Numbered from the stretch's first letter, positions 20,403 through 27,832 are shown. The stretch is DNA of 64,000 nucleotides from Porticoccus sp002341315 (GCF_047634355.1 NZ_JBLIAL010000002.1), one strand, 5' to 3'. Program-made: numbers and translations. Notes: generated from the letters alone by a model not told the origin.

Positions 20403-21108
20403 TACCGGAAACTTGTCTCTTGCTGTTCAGGTGCAGCCTGATCACCTTCAGGTAGTCAACGGCAGAGACACCGTTGGTCATGTTGTTGTCGTGGATACGC
20501 CGAAAAGCCAGCACATCGGGAAGGACGACATGTTTAACGTTGTGAGTTTTACAGCGGTTAAACCATTCGATGAAATCACCCATTTGCAAAGCTTCATTAA
20601 ACCCCCCGACACGGTCAAAAAGGCTGCGCCGGCACAGCATCGAGGTTTTGTTGATGCCTGCTAGTGGCTCAGGACGCGCACGGTATGTTGTATTAAAAGC
20701 CGATTCGTCATCAAACTCTTGCAATTTTGTGAAGCAGATGTCGAGCGACTGGTCGGCAGTCAGGACAGCGAGCTGGACCTGTAGCTTGTTGGTCGCCCAC
20801 AGGTCGTCACAATCAAGAAAGGCCAGCCAGTCGGCCTCAGTGTGCTCCAGGGCTGTATTCAGTGTAGCGCTCACCCCGCAATGTGGACGATCGACAAAAA
20901 CAAGGTTGGGCAACTGCCCGGTGAGCGCCAGAATTTTCTCCCGGCTGCCGTCGGTGGAACCATCGTTGACAACGATAATACGAATATTCTGGTGAGTCTG
21001 TTTGCAGGCACTGTCAATGGCTTCGCATACAAACCGCTCGCCATTGTAAACCGGAATAATAATATCGATTAATGGGGCGTTAGCGTTGTTGTCGTCTGTC
21101 TCTGTCAT
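20395..21108 (-). CDS. Family 2 glycosyltransferase
   Basis: The 237-residue GT-A fold enzyme starts with IDIIIPVYNGERFVCEAIDS and IIVVNDGSTDGS (nucleotide-sugar site). The DXD-like motif is in WLAFLDCDDLW. The acceptor half is short (GGFNEALQMGDFIEWFNR). It would transfer a sugar from an NDP-sugar in the cytosol. It overlaps the upstream double-GT2 gene by 4 bases and the downstream ABC gene by 8, so translation is coupled. The acceptor could be a peptide, lipid or glycan and cannot be told from sequence. Confidence 0.88.
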   Translation of the reverse strand: MTETDDNNANAPLIDIIIPVYNGERFVCEAIDSACKQTHQNIRIIVVNDGSTDGSREKILALTGQLPNLVFVDRPHCGVSATLNTALEHTEADWLAFLDCDDLWATNKLQVQLAVLTADQSLDICFTKLQEFDDESAFNTTYRARPEPLAGINKTSMLCRRSLFDRVGGFNEALQMGDFIEWFNRCKTHNVKHVVLPDVLAFRRIHDNNMTNGVSAVDYLKVIRLHLNSKRQVSGND

Positions 21109-22532
21109 CGCACCAGTGCCCCTTTCTTGCGCTGCGATTGGCGACGAAGGACCTCGAACAGGCCCGCACGCATTTTGTCGCTGGCGTAGGTGCCGTTATT
21201 CTGGTGCCACCATTTTCTTAACAAGGGGCGCTCAATATTGGCCTCCTCAAATCCGGCATTGCGTAAATTGACGATCAGCTCGGTATCATCGCCAGCCACC
21301 AGGCTGGAATCGAACCCGCCGAGGCTGGCAAGAACATGGCTGCGGAGCATCAGTGCACTGGGTACAAATGACCGGTGCTCATCGGTGGGGAGGCGTAACA
21401 GGTGTCGGGGCAATACAAGTTCTTCCTGAGCATGCAAAGTCTGATTGCAGGTGACCCAGCCGACATAGGGGTGGGCGTTTAAATACGCCACCTGTGCGCT
21501 GGTTTTGTCTGCTTCCCATTCATCATCCTGATCAAGGAAGGCGAGGTATTTACCCGACGCCAGTCCTGCACCTGTGTTGCGGGCCGCTGCCACGCCCCGG
21601 TTGGGCGTTGTTACCAGGGTGGCAGTTGGATAGTGCTCAGAAACCAATTGGCGGCCGGCGCCATCATCACTGGAACCATCGTCCACGACGATGAGTTCAA
21701 TCGATTCATAGGTTTGCTGTTTTACGGTGTCGAGTGTGCGAACAATCGTTTCGGCACCGTTATACAGCGGGATAATGACGCTGACCAGCGGGCGATAAAA
21801 CCGCCGGAAGTCGTTTATTTGGGGCAGGGGTCTACTCTGTGCGGTCGCTCGTCTTCTGCGCAGGGAATGGCGTAATACGTTCAGGAGATCCAGCTCCTGT
21901 GGGGTTTTCTCCACCGACATGTTGTTGCCATGAACATGGTAAATCAGAGTCGCCTCCTCCAGTAACACGATGCCCTGTCGCTGTTCTCTCAGTAGCAGCC
22001 ACCAATTCACATCTTCGCTATAGCGCAGATTCTCATCAAACGTCATACCGCTATCAAATACCTGTCTCTTGACGAGAATGGCACCCAGATGCACATGGGT
22101 AATCTCCTGTGTCTCCGGGTCAAAAAGCATGTTCGGCATGGGCGTGCCGTTGGCGGCGACATAGCGGACTTTTCCGCCAGCGACGCTGGTGTCGGGGTCA
22201 TCCAGGTGTGGCAGTAGCAACGTCAGTTTGTTCTCGGGCCATTCATCGTCGCCGTCGATAAAACTGATCAGCTCACCACTGGCGTGTTTGAGGCCCGTGT
22301 TGCGGGCCGCCGCCGGGCCACGATTTTCCTCATGATTGAGCAAAATCACCTGTGGATACTGACCTTTGATATGTGTCAGTAGCTCATAGCACTGTGCATT
22401 CGAACCATCGTTGATGAGGATGATTTCAACAGCAAGCTGCCCATGGCTGATTTCAGCCTGTTGCAGCACCGAGTTGATCGCCCGGTGTAACTCTTCGCCA
22501 TTGTTGTAAACAGGGGTGATGACACTAAGCAT
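21105..22532 (-). CDS. Tandem (double) family 2 glycosyltransferase
   Basis: The 475-residue protein holds two GT2 domains. The first (about residues 1-225) has LSVITPVYNNGEELHRAI, ILINDGSN and LISFIDGDDEWPENK. The second (about 245-475) has VSVIIPLYNGAETIVRTLD, LIVVDDGSSDDG and YLAFLDQDDEW. Both nucleotide-sugar sites and both DXD-like motifs look intact, so both halves may be active and could add two different sugars or alternate in building a chain. It follows the HprK-like gene after 11 bases. Double GT2 proteins are common in surface-glycan loci; the link with HprK and PqqD genes is the unusual part. Confidence 0.88.
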   Translation of the reverse strand: MLSVITPVYNNGEELHRAINSVLQQAEISHGQLAVEIILINDGSNAQCYELLTHIKGQYPQVILLNHEENRGPAAARNTGLKHASGELISFIDGDDEWPENKLTLLLPHLDDPDTSVAGGKVRYVAANGTPMPNMLFDPETQEITHVHLGAILVKRQVFDSGMTFDENLRYSEDVNWWLLLREQRQGIVLLEEATLIYHVHGNNMSVEKTPQELDLLNVLRHSLRRRRATAQSRPLPQINDFRRFYRPLVSVIIPLYNGAETIVRTLDTVKQQTYESIELIVVDDGSSDDGAGRQLVSEHYPTATLVTTPNRGVAAARNTGAGLASGKYLAFLDQDDEWEADKTSAQVAYLNAHPYVGWVTCNQTLHAQEELVLPRHLLRLPTDEHRSFVPSALMLRSHVLASLGGFDSSLVAGDDTELIVNLRNAGFEEANIERPLLRKWWHQNNGTYASDKMRAGLFEVLRRQSQRKKGALVR

Positions 22533-22543
22533 TCATTGATTCC

Positions 22544-23572
22544 TTAATCGCTCGCCACACGTTCAAAAGACTCGGTTAGCAGGTTCTTATCCGACCCTAA
22601 AAGCCATTGGTAGCAAGGGACCGCGTTAATGACCGTGGAGATTTTGCTGAAGGCTTCGGCACGGTGGTGTGGCAAGTGATGCAACGTGGTGGGTGCAATG
22701 CTCATCAGTGCTTTGGCTGCCGAGACGGCAAATGTGGTCGATTGAGCGACACCGGGAGAGGCAATGCGCGGCACCAGTATGCCGACCAGATCTGCACTTT
22801 CCAGCAGCCTGTCAGGGTAGTGTTCGCCAATATGTAGGATGGCCTTCTGGTCCCGATAATTCTGGGGGTTTCGCAACTGACTGTGCAAATCAGTGAATCG
22901 CTCATCAAAATTATCATGATTGATTTTCGCGGACTGATACAGGCTGTGTACTTTAAATGGCGGTTTTGTGCGCAGGACGACATAGTCATCGCCCAGGTAA
23001 TATCGACCACTGAGCAGGAGCTGCAGACAGCTGGTGGATTTTCCCGAGCCACTCGGGCCGGGAATAAGCCAGCCGCGCTTTCCATCTTCAGAGATGGCAC
23101 CAGCGTGCATCAGCTGCAGGTCCTGATCGCGGCTCCACCAGTGAAAAATAATACGGAATGAGAATGTCATCTCCCACCAGGGCACCTCATCCGGATTGAT
23201 GACCCAGTACAGGCCAATGCGCCTGAGCCGCGAGTACAGAAAAACCTGTCTTAGCCAGGGTTGGTAAAAAATCTGCACATCATTCTGGTCAAGGGTGGCG
23301 GCGTATCCCTGGCCGTTAAACAAGTCCATTGGCGGGGCTTTTAGCGGGGATGTTGTGCCGCTGCTGTCGGCATAGAGGATAGTGAGATCGGCATCCGATC
23401 CGGACTCGCTGGCGAGGTGCGCGAGCGCAGGGAGGAATTGAGCCCGCAGTATCGGGGAGTGCGTTGCCAGATCAACGATGTGGCCACCCAGGTCAAGCCT
23501 GTCACGATAGCACAGGGAATCCCTGTCCAGAAGTGCCAGCGTTTCCTCGAAATAGTCACCGAGATTGAACAT
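22544..23572 (-). CDS. HprK-related serine kinase-like protein
   Basis: The 342-residue protein has in its C-terminal half the fold signature of HPr kinase/phosphorylase: LMHAGAIS, then Walker A PGPSGSGKST (residues 171-180), then YYLGDDYVVL with the conserved acidic pair. A separate N-terminal domain of about 150 residues replaces the usual HPr-kinase sensory domain. It belongs with the 'HprK-related kinase A' type proteins that occur beside PqqD-like and NTP_transf_5 genes. In lasso-peptide loci a relative phosphorylates a peptide Ser. No HPr gene is nearby, so classical carbon control is unlikely. The true substrate is not known. Confidence 0.82.
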   Translation of the reverse strand: MFNLGDYFEETLALLDRDSLCYRDRLDLGGHIVDLATHSPILRAQFLPALAHLASESGSDADLTILYADSSGTTSPLKAPPMDLFNGQGYAATLDQNDVQIFYQPWLRQVFLYSRLRRIGLYWVINPDEVPWWEMTFSFRIIFHWWSRDQDLQLMHAGAISEDGKRGWLIPGPSGSGKSTSCLQLLLSGRYYLGDDYVVLRTKPPFKVHSLYQSAKINHDNFDERFTDLHSQLRNPQNYRDQKAILHIGEHYPDRLLESADLVGILVPRIASPGVAQSTTFAVSAAKALMSIAPTTLHHLPHHRAEAFSKISTVINAVPCYQWLLGSDKNLLTESFERVASD

Positions 23573-23601
23573 CGTCGCGGATAGGGGCTCAGTTACGTGG
23601 C

Positions 23602-24006
23602 TTATTCTCTGAGCTCCCAGCCGTCTTCATCCACATCGTGTATCGGGTCAAGTAGCAGCAGATCCTGCATATCAGCGTAGCGGTTGAGCTCTGAGCGTTT
23701 GTACTCTTTCGCCGCCGTTGCGATGCCCAGTGCTGCATTACTGGATGCTCTGTCAACCACCAGCTGTTCATTGATCAACTCTTGCCAGATACTCGAGAGC
23801 TCAGCCATGGCCGTTGCACGGTGCTCACCCAACGACGCGCAAATCGTTGCGATGGCGGCGTCAGGGTCATCACACGGCAAGGCCTGGATCAGGCCAGCAG
23901 CAATGCCCTGAACACTGTAATAAAGCCCGCTATCCAGGTTCGCGATAATACATTCGTCTTCAAAAGTCTCTGCTGCAACTTGTTGATTCAATGTGAAATG
24001 GTGCAT
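23602..24006 (-). CDS. PqqD-like protein (RiPP recognition element)
   Basis: The 134-residue protein starts MHHFTLNQQVAAETFEDECIIANLDSGLYYSV, the PqqD pattern of a strand, a hairpin carrying the 'value-of-the-gene' motif, then the Leu-rich helices of a winged-helix RRE fold (about residues 1-85). The remaining 45 residues are an acidic tail (LLLDPIHDVDEDGWELRE). PqqD-like domains hold a leader peptide and present it to modifying enzymes. It is the first gene of the seven-gene operon and lies 29 bases before the HprK-like gene. No precursor peptide was recognised upstream. This matches the PqqD partner of HPr-rel-A-type loci. Confidence 0.8.
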   Translation of the reverse strand: MHHFTLNQQVAAETFEDECIIANLDSGLYYSVQGIAAGLIQALPCDDPDAAIATICASLGEHRATAMAELSSIWQELINEQLVVDRASSNAALGIATAAKEYKRSELNRYADMQDLLLLDPIHDVDEDGWELRE

Positions 24007-24094
24007 GGTCTATGAGTGTTCCGTTATAAATATTCGTTATTGACCAGATTTTACACGCAAAGCCTGAAGTTGACGACCTGGCTAACTGGACAAA

Positions 24095-24185
24095 GGGGGA
24101 GTAAGAGGGTGCAGCAAAAGAGGTCAGTAAAAGGGGGGCAGTAAAGGGGTTAGCAAAAGAGTAAGAGTGCAGTGAAAACTGAGAG
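24095..24185. repeat. Purine-rich nested direct repeats
   Basis: On the plus strand, words recur in irregular order: GTAAGAG plus GTGCAG/TGCAG (24101, 24161), AGCAAAAGAG (24113, 24152) and CAGTAAA(A)GGGG (24125, 24139). Almost every base on this strand is a purine, and four G-runs of 3-6 occur. It lies about 90-180 bases upstream of the PqqD start. Confidence 0.65.
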
Positions 24186-24554
24186 TCATCCCTTTTACAC
24201 TGATACTGTCGGTCGACTGCCAGGTGGGTCAAAAACTACTTAACATGGGCTGCCGACAGCATCTGCGGATGTGTCTTGCCATGAAAAAACATATAACATT
24301 TAATCCAGTGAAGGTACGATTGAACAGCGCAACGACTGTAGAGCCCGACCAGCATCTACTCGTTAATTGAACCAGGGAACGGTGACACAGCCATGATCGA
24401 ATGCACTTTCAAACAGACTGTTGAGATAAACAGCCTTCCCCTTTTTCAGAAAAAACAATGGTCATCCGTACATTACAGGCCAGCCTGTTTGTATGCCCGC
24501 CCGGACAATAAAATAAACAGCAAAAATAACAAAGGGTTAAATAATAAATGGTCA

Positions 24555-24576
24555 CCACTCTAATATATTAGAGTGG
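24555..24576. repeat. Perfect 22-bp palindrome
   Basis: CCACTCTAATA and its reverse complement meet without a gap (24555-24576). A short T-containing AT-rich stretch follows. It may be a terminator or a protein site; no partner gene is clear. Confidence 0.5.
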
Positions 24577-24623
24577 CCGCCTTTTAATAATTATTATGAG
24601 GCCGAAGGCCTCATTAACAGACT

Positions 24624-25055
24624 GTTATGCAGCTCTTAGAAAGGAGAGGTAGAGTGCAAGGAGTAGGGTTGTCAGCTTTAATATTGTCGGTTGTGGCTGT
24701 TTTCGCACCATTTGCAGGCGTTTTCATTTCAGGTCTTTCAGGTCTTTTAGTTTGTTTTTCAGCTTACAAGCTAAATAAGTATGGTGTCGCTGCCCTCATA
24801 ATTAATTTAGTTAACCTGTTTTTCCTTTCTCCAGTATTTTTTATAGCAGCGCTTGGCGAGAGCGAGTCAATTTTACGGTCTTCTGGCCCAGATCTAGCTA
24901 CGGTATTTTGGTCAATTGTTGGCATCCAGTTTTTGGCAGTAATAATATTCTTCGCAACCCGAATTATCAGGTCGCTCAGCAATGCATAACAAGCCGCATC
25001 AGTACGCGGCCAATGGCCGCCGAACGCCCCTGTCGGGGCGCCGCTGTGCTCCGCG
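24624..25055 (+). mobile_element. Integron-type gene cassette
   Basis: The cassette opens at a core site GTTATGC (24624-24630) and ends in an attC site whose R'' box is GCATAAC (24984-24990), the exact reverse complement of the opening core site, as expected of a true cassette. It contains one small membrane-protein gene in the reading direction, which fills nearly the whole cassette. No integron integrase gene is present in the window, so it is part of an integrase-less cassette cluster or a stray insertion. Confidence 0.75.
24654..24989 (+). CDS. Small cassette-borne membrane protein, unknown function
   Basis: I do not recognise the family. The 111-residue product starts at GTG 24654, chosen because AAGGAG (24641-24646) is 7 bases before it. 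The longer frame from ATG 24627 would begin inside the integron core site. Three hydrophobic segments cover most of the protein (about residues 5-40 as a hairpin, 45-70 and 85-105), so it is an inner-membrane protein. The stop codon lies inside the R'' box of the cassette attC site, a compact layout typical of integron cassettes. Confidence 0.7.
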   Translation: MQGVGLSALILSVVAVFAPFAGVFISGLSGLLVCFSAYKLNKYGVAALIINLVNLFFLSPVFFIAALGESESILRSSGPDLATVFWSIVGIQFLAVIIFFATRIIRSLSNA

Positions 25056-25061
25056 TTAGGG
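24984..25061 (+). repeat. attC recombination site
   Basis: The 78-base site begins with R'' GCATAAC and ends with R' GTTAGGG (25055-25061). Between lie imperfectly paired arms (GTACGCGGC with GCCGCTGTGC) and a central perfect hairpin CGCCCC-TGTC-GGGGCG (25025-25040). This is the usual attC architecture, folded as a single strand for integrase. Confidence 0.75.
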
Positions 25062-25130
25062 CCTCAGCCACGGAAGAATGGTGACAGGCTCCAGTGGATC
25101 GAGATGTAACACCAGAAGAGGAGACATCAA

Positions 25131-25610
25131 ATGTCATTGAAGGAATTCAAGATCGGATTAGTGGAACTGTACCAAGGTGAGGTGATCGGCGAGGTATTGT
25201 TTTCTCGAATGCTCGAGCGCTACAGTAGTGCAGACCAACTGTACAAGCTTGGAGCGTTACTCCAACTCGAGACCGAAGCCAAGGCTCGCCTCCGGCCGGC
25301 TGTTAGGCAGCTTGGTCTCGACCTCATCGAGCTTGATGAGTCGCGTAATAAGGGAAATGAGTTCTATCGAACTTTTGAAGGAATGGATTGGGAGGCTGCA
25401 ATGGCGCATCTTGCGACAGTCATCAAGCCGTTTGTGCAACGCTATCGTCAGATCGTCGAGGTGGCTCCTCCAGAATACAAGCAGCTAGCAAACTCAATGG
25501 TAGTACATGAACAGTCGATTCAAGACGCCGCCGAGCTCGAGGCAGCAGGCGATGGCGATCGTTCTATGGATGACGTTGTCAAGCAGTTGGTCTTCCCATT
25601 GCCGAAGTAA
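25131..25610 (+). CDS. Unknown soluble helical protein, probable second cassette gene
   Basis: The 159-residue protein is not one I can name. It is mainly alpha-helical and acidic, without signal peptide or membrane helix. A Glu in GEVIGEVLF, Glu in LQLETEAKARL, and HEQ within SMVVHEQSIQDAAELEA are spaced somewhat like ligands of ferritin-like diiron bundles; this is only a hint. AGGAG lies 7 bases before ATG 25131. It starts 70 bases after the attC core site GTTAGGG and would be the gene of the next cassette, whose own attC appears broken near 25645. Confidence 0.65.
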   Translation: MSLKEFKIGLVELYQGEVIGEVLFSRMLERYSSADQLYKLGALLQLETEAKARLRPAVRQLGLDLIELDESRNKGNEFYRTFEGMDWEAAMAHLATVIKPFVQRYRQIVEVAPPEYKQLANSMVVHEQSIQDAAELEAAGDGDRSMDDVVKQLVFPLPK

Positions 25611-25665
25611 GTCTGAGAGCTTGCTATTGTCGGGTCCCGTATGAGCCCTAATATGGGCGTGAGAT

Positions 25666-25754
25666 TAAGTGGGGTCAGATTAGATTTTTTGCGGGCCGAC
25701 CCATCCTCACAGATTTAACTCGCCTGCCAGAAAATGTGATCTGACCCCCACTTA
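25666..25754. repeat. 89-bp inverted-repeat (MITE-like) element
   Basis: TAAGTGGGG-TCAGAT (25666-25680) and its near-exact reverse complement ATCTGACCCCCACTTA (25739-25754) flank about 58 bases without a gene. The arms match over 15 bases with one inserted base. The 'GGGGTCAGAT/ATCTGACCCC' ends resemble small non-autonomous elements seen in many proteobacteria. Confidence 0.65.
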
Positions 25755-25828
25755 TTTATAGACGCGCTCCGAGCCGCCGATGGGGGCGACTATGAGCCAT
25801 TGTTGGATTTTGTTAGCGAATAGAAAAG

Positions 25829-27142
25829 ATGGATTTATTTAACAATAGGGAAGTTTCGCTATTTATTTGGTTTTGTATTGCTTTGGCATTTTCTCTAAGC
25901 AAGGAGACCATTCGTAAATCACTTCGAGATTTAATAAAAGCAGCATTTCATAAAGCTCTTGTCAGGATATATCTTCTTATGCTGATCTATATAGCTTTTT
26001 TGATTTACATGCTTTCGGAAGTCGGGCTATGGGATTTCGACCAAACCAAGACGACAATTATTTGGACATTTACAGCAGCGCTTGTCACGTTGTTTCGTCA
26101 CGATCAAATTCGGGAAGATCCTAATTATTATAAAAAGGCTGTGAGGGATAACATCAATTTCGTTGCGGTCATCGAATTTGTGGTGACCTTTTACAGTTTT
26201 CCGTTTCTTGTTGAGTTTATCCTTGTTCCCGCTTCCTTTTTTGTTGTGGCCGTATATGAGTTTTCAAAGTTGCAGGAAGAAAATAAGATCGTCGTAGATT
26301 TTTTCGATAAGTTGTCGACTCCCTTCGGATTGCTGGTTTTAACATATGCTGGACATAATTTTTATATTTATGCGGGAGAGTTTTTTGTTTGGGGAACTCT
26401 GACCGATTTCACAACGCCAATAATACTATCCTTACTGTTCTTACCCTTCGTCTACATGGTTGCAGTTTATTCATCCTATGAGCGGGTGTTTGGCCAGATA
26501 GAAATAAACTCATCAAACAGAGATATTTCCCGATACGCCAAGTGGAAAGCGATATTTGGGTTTCATCTGCGTTTTAAACTTCTCGAAAGGTGGTCTCACG
26601 CAACCTTTATATCTCCGCTGAATAGTCGGGAAGAGGTAAGAAGTTCAATAGAAGATATGAGGGAACTTGCTGAATATGAAAGAAAGGATAATCCGGTTCC
26701 GTTAGAAGATGGATGGATGCCAATAAAAGCAAAGGATTTTTTGAGAGAGGAAGGCTTTAAGGCCGGAGATTATAAGTATGTGGGGGAGGGCGAATGGTTT
26801 GTCTCTTCCAATAACGTGGAAATCGGAGATGATATATTACCAAATTCTTTGTGGTATTACGTCTCGGGTAATCCAAAAATAGCTAAAGATTTAAAGCTCA
26901 AGCTTTATGTGCATCAGCCTGATAAAGAGCAGGTTGCAAAAGAAAAGCTTATAGAGGTTGGTCGCGTTCTGATAAATAAAGCTTTGGGCGAAGAGTTGGA
27001 CGAGGCCCTTATCCGGGCAATCATGGAGGCAAGGAACGAGCAGATTACAGCTAAAGGAAAGAGCATATCTGTGATCAAGGAAGACTGGCCTAATGGTAAG
27101 CCTGGTCAGTATGATATCTCGATTTTAATTCACAGTGAGTAA
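25829..27142 (+). CDS. Orphan multi-pass membrane protein with soluble C-terminus
   Basis: I do not recognise this 437-residue protein. The first 230 residues contain about six hydrophobic helices (near residues 10-25, 45-65, 80-95, 115-150, 165-185 and 195-215). The rest is a charged, soluble domain with EDGWMPIKAKDFLREEGFK and KGKSISVIKEDWPNGKPGQYDISILI. The coding sequence is much richer in A and T than the surrounding core genes, which points to transfer. No Shine-Dalgarno of note precedes ATG 25829. It stands alone between the inverted-repeat element and a gene fragment, in a setting that could be defensive, but no defence family can be assigned. Confidence 0.6.
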   Translation: MDLFNNREVSLFIWFCIALAFSLSKETIRKSLRDLIKAAFHKALVRIYLLMLIYIAFLIYMLSEVGLWDFDQTKTTIIWTFTAALVTLFRHDQIREDPNYYKKAVRDNINFVAVIEFVVTFYSFPFLVEFILVPASFFVVAVYEFSKLQEENKIVVDFFDKLSTPFGLLVLTYAGHNFYIYAGEFFVWGTLTDFTTPIILSLLFLPFVYMVAVYSSYERVFGQIEINSSNRDISRYAKWKAIFGFHLRFKLLERWSHATFISPLNSREEVRSSIEDMRELAEYERKDNPVPLEDGWMPIKAKDFLREEGFKAGDYKYVGEGEWFVSSNNVEIGDDILPNSLWYYVSGNPKIAKDLKLKLYVHQPDKEQVAKEKLIEVGRVLINKALGEELDEALIRAIMEARNEQITAKGKSISVIKEDWPNGKPGQYDISILIHSE

Positions 27143-27289
27143 GCTATTTAACGGTGCTATTCACCATATATAACTGCTTCAAACTAAGCTAAGTGTTTAT
27201 CGTTGTAGATTAAAACATTAGGTTGTAACTTGAAATGATGATGGATATAACCTGTATGCCTTAGTTCTCAATATTAAGCGAGTTACGAA

Positions 27290-27532
27290 TTGCGTTGCCA
27301 TAAACAGGTATGTGGAACGGAGAGTAGCAATGAACAAAAAGCTCAGTCCCCAAAGCTCGCTGGCGGAGCAGATTTTACTTTTGAAAATTATGTGGGTGCA
27401 TACTATTTGGCGGCTCTTTTGAATGAGGGTTATGCCACCGGTGTGAAAGATCATTATGTCTCGCGTGTGGCATTTCAGCAACGCAACTTCGGAGAGCCTC
27501 TCGATGATGTGATCGTTGATTTTGCACAATAA
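27290..27532 (+). pseudogene. Truncated 5' fragment of a larger gene, possibly defence-related
   Basis: About 60 residues read like the well-conserved start of a larger protein: GGADFTFENYVGAYYLAALL, then RVAFQQRNFGEPLDDVIVDF. Similar openings are, to my memory, found on large nuclease or NTPase proteins of phage-defence type, but I cannot confirm that without a search. The frame stops abruptly at TAA 27530-27532, whose last bases begin a palindromic repeat element. The element therefore appears to have cut the gene, or to have joined a deletion. The true start is unclear; ATG 27290 is only the first in frame. Confidence 0.5.
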
Positions 27533-27591
27533 AAGGGGCCGGTGACAACTGATTGCCATTCCCATTTAATTTTCACCGGTCTTCTGCTCTT
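27531..27591. repeat. REP-like palindromic element, copy A
   Basis: It begins AAAAGGGGCCGGTGACAACTGA. CCGGTGA (27539-27545) pairs with TCACCGG to form a hairpin. It shares 19 of 22 leading bases with copy B at 37545, about 10 kb away. Confidence 0.6.
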
Positions 27592-27643
27592 TACATGGCC
27601 CGGTCTTCTTACCGGGGCACAATTTTGGCACAGTCCAGAAACG

Positions 27644-27673
27644 AAAAAGGCCTGCGATTGGCTGCAGGCCTTT
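27644..27673 (-). terminator. Terminator of tRNA-Phe
   Basis: On the minus strand AAAGGCCTGC and GCAGGCCTTTTT form a 10-bp stem with an 8-base loop and a T-run, 8 bases after the tRNA 3' end. Confidence 0.8.
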
Positions 27674-27680
27674 AAATACG

Positions 27681-27756
27681 TGGTGCCCAGAGGCGGAATC
27701 GAACCACCGACACGAGGATTTTCAATCCTCTGCTCTACCAACTGAGCTATCTGGGC
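27681..27756 (-). tRNA. tRNA-Phe (GAA anticodon)
   Basis: The minus strand folds into a 76-base tRNA: acceptor GCCCAGA paired with TCTGGGC, D-arm GCTCAGTTGGTAGAGC, anticodon stem around TTGAAAA with anticodon GAA, T-arm GGTTCGATTC, and an encoded CCA end. A terminator follows. The AT-rich, gene-poor stretch 24.2-27.6 kb adjoins its 3' end, the usual side for island insertion, although I found no second copy of the tRNA end. Confidence 0.96.
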
Positions 27757-27832
27757 ATTTCTACCAGTGGTAACTGGCGAAGGCGCGTATTAAACCTTCT
27801 CATATTTCCAGCGTCAAGGGCGGGCGCGGAAA

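Larger units (their letters stand above)
24007..24653. other. Gene-free stretch between the operon and the first cassette
   Basis: No convincing coding gene was found here. The stretch holds the presumed promoter of the PqqD operon (24007-24060, AT-rich, no clear -35/-10), a purine-rich repeat patch (24095-24185), a perfect 22-bp palindrome at 24555-24576 and a hairpin ATGAGGCC-GAA-GGCCTCAT at 24596-24614 directly before the cassette boundary. The rest (24240-24540) is AT-rich with no feature I recognise. Confidence 0.5.
27143..27680. other. Degenerate region between the orphan membrane gene and tRNA-Phe
   Basis: Apart from the gene fragment (27290-27532), the palindromic repeat (27531-27591) and the tRNA terminator (27644-27673), I see nothing functional here. 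The first 150 bases are AT-rich and uncoded. Confidence 0.5.

Noticed and set aside
24095..24185. CRISPR array
   Set aside because: Repeat words vary in order and spacing, there are no unique spacers of constant length, and no cas genes are in the window.
23960..24232. A 90-residue minus-strand frame starting TTG, overlapping the PqqD-like start, as a possible precursor peptide
   Set aside because: It overlaps the PqqD gene by 47 bases, has no Shine-Dalgarno or leader-like pattern, and its coding sequence is the purine-rich repeat read backwards.
27681..27756. tRNA-Phe 3' end as the left attachment site of a complete island
   Set aside because: I could find no second copy of the tRNA end between 24.0 and 27.6 kb and no integrase, so only the position is suggestive.
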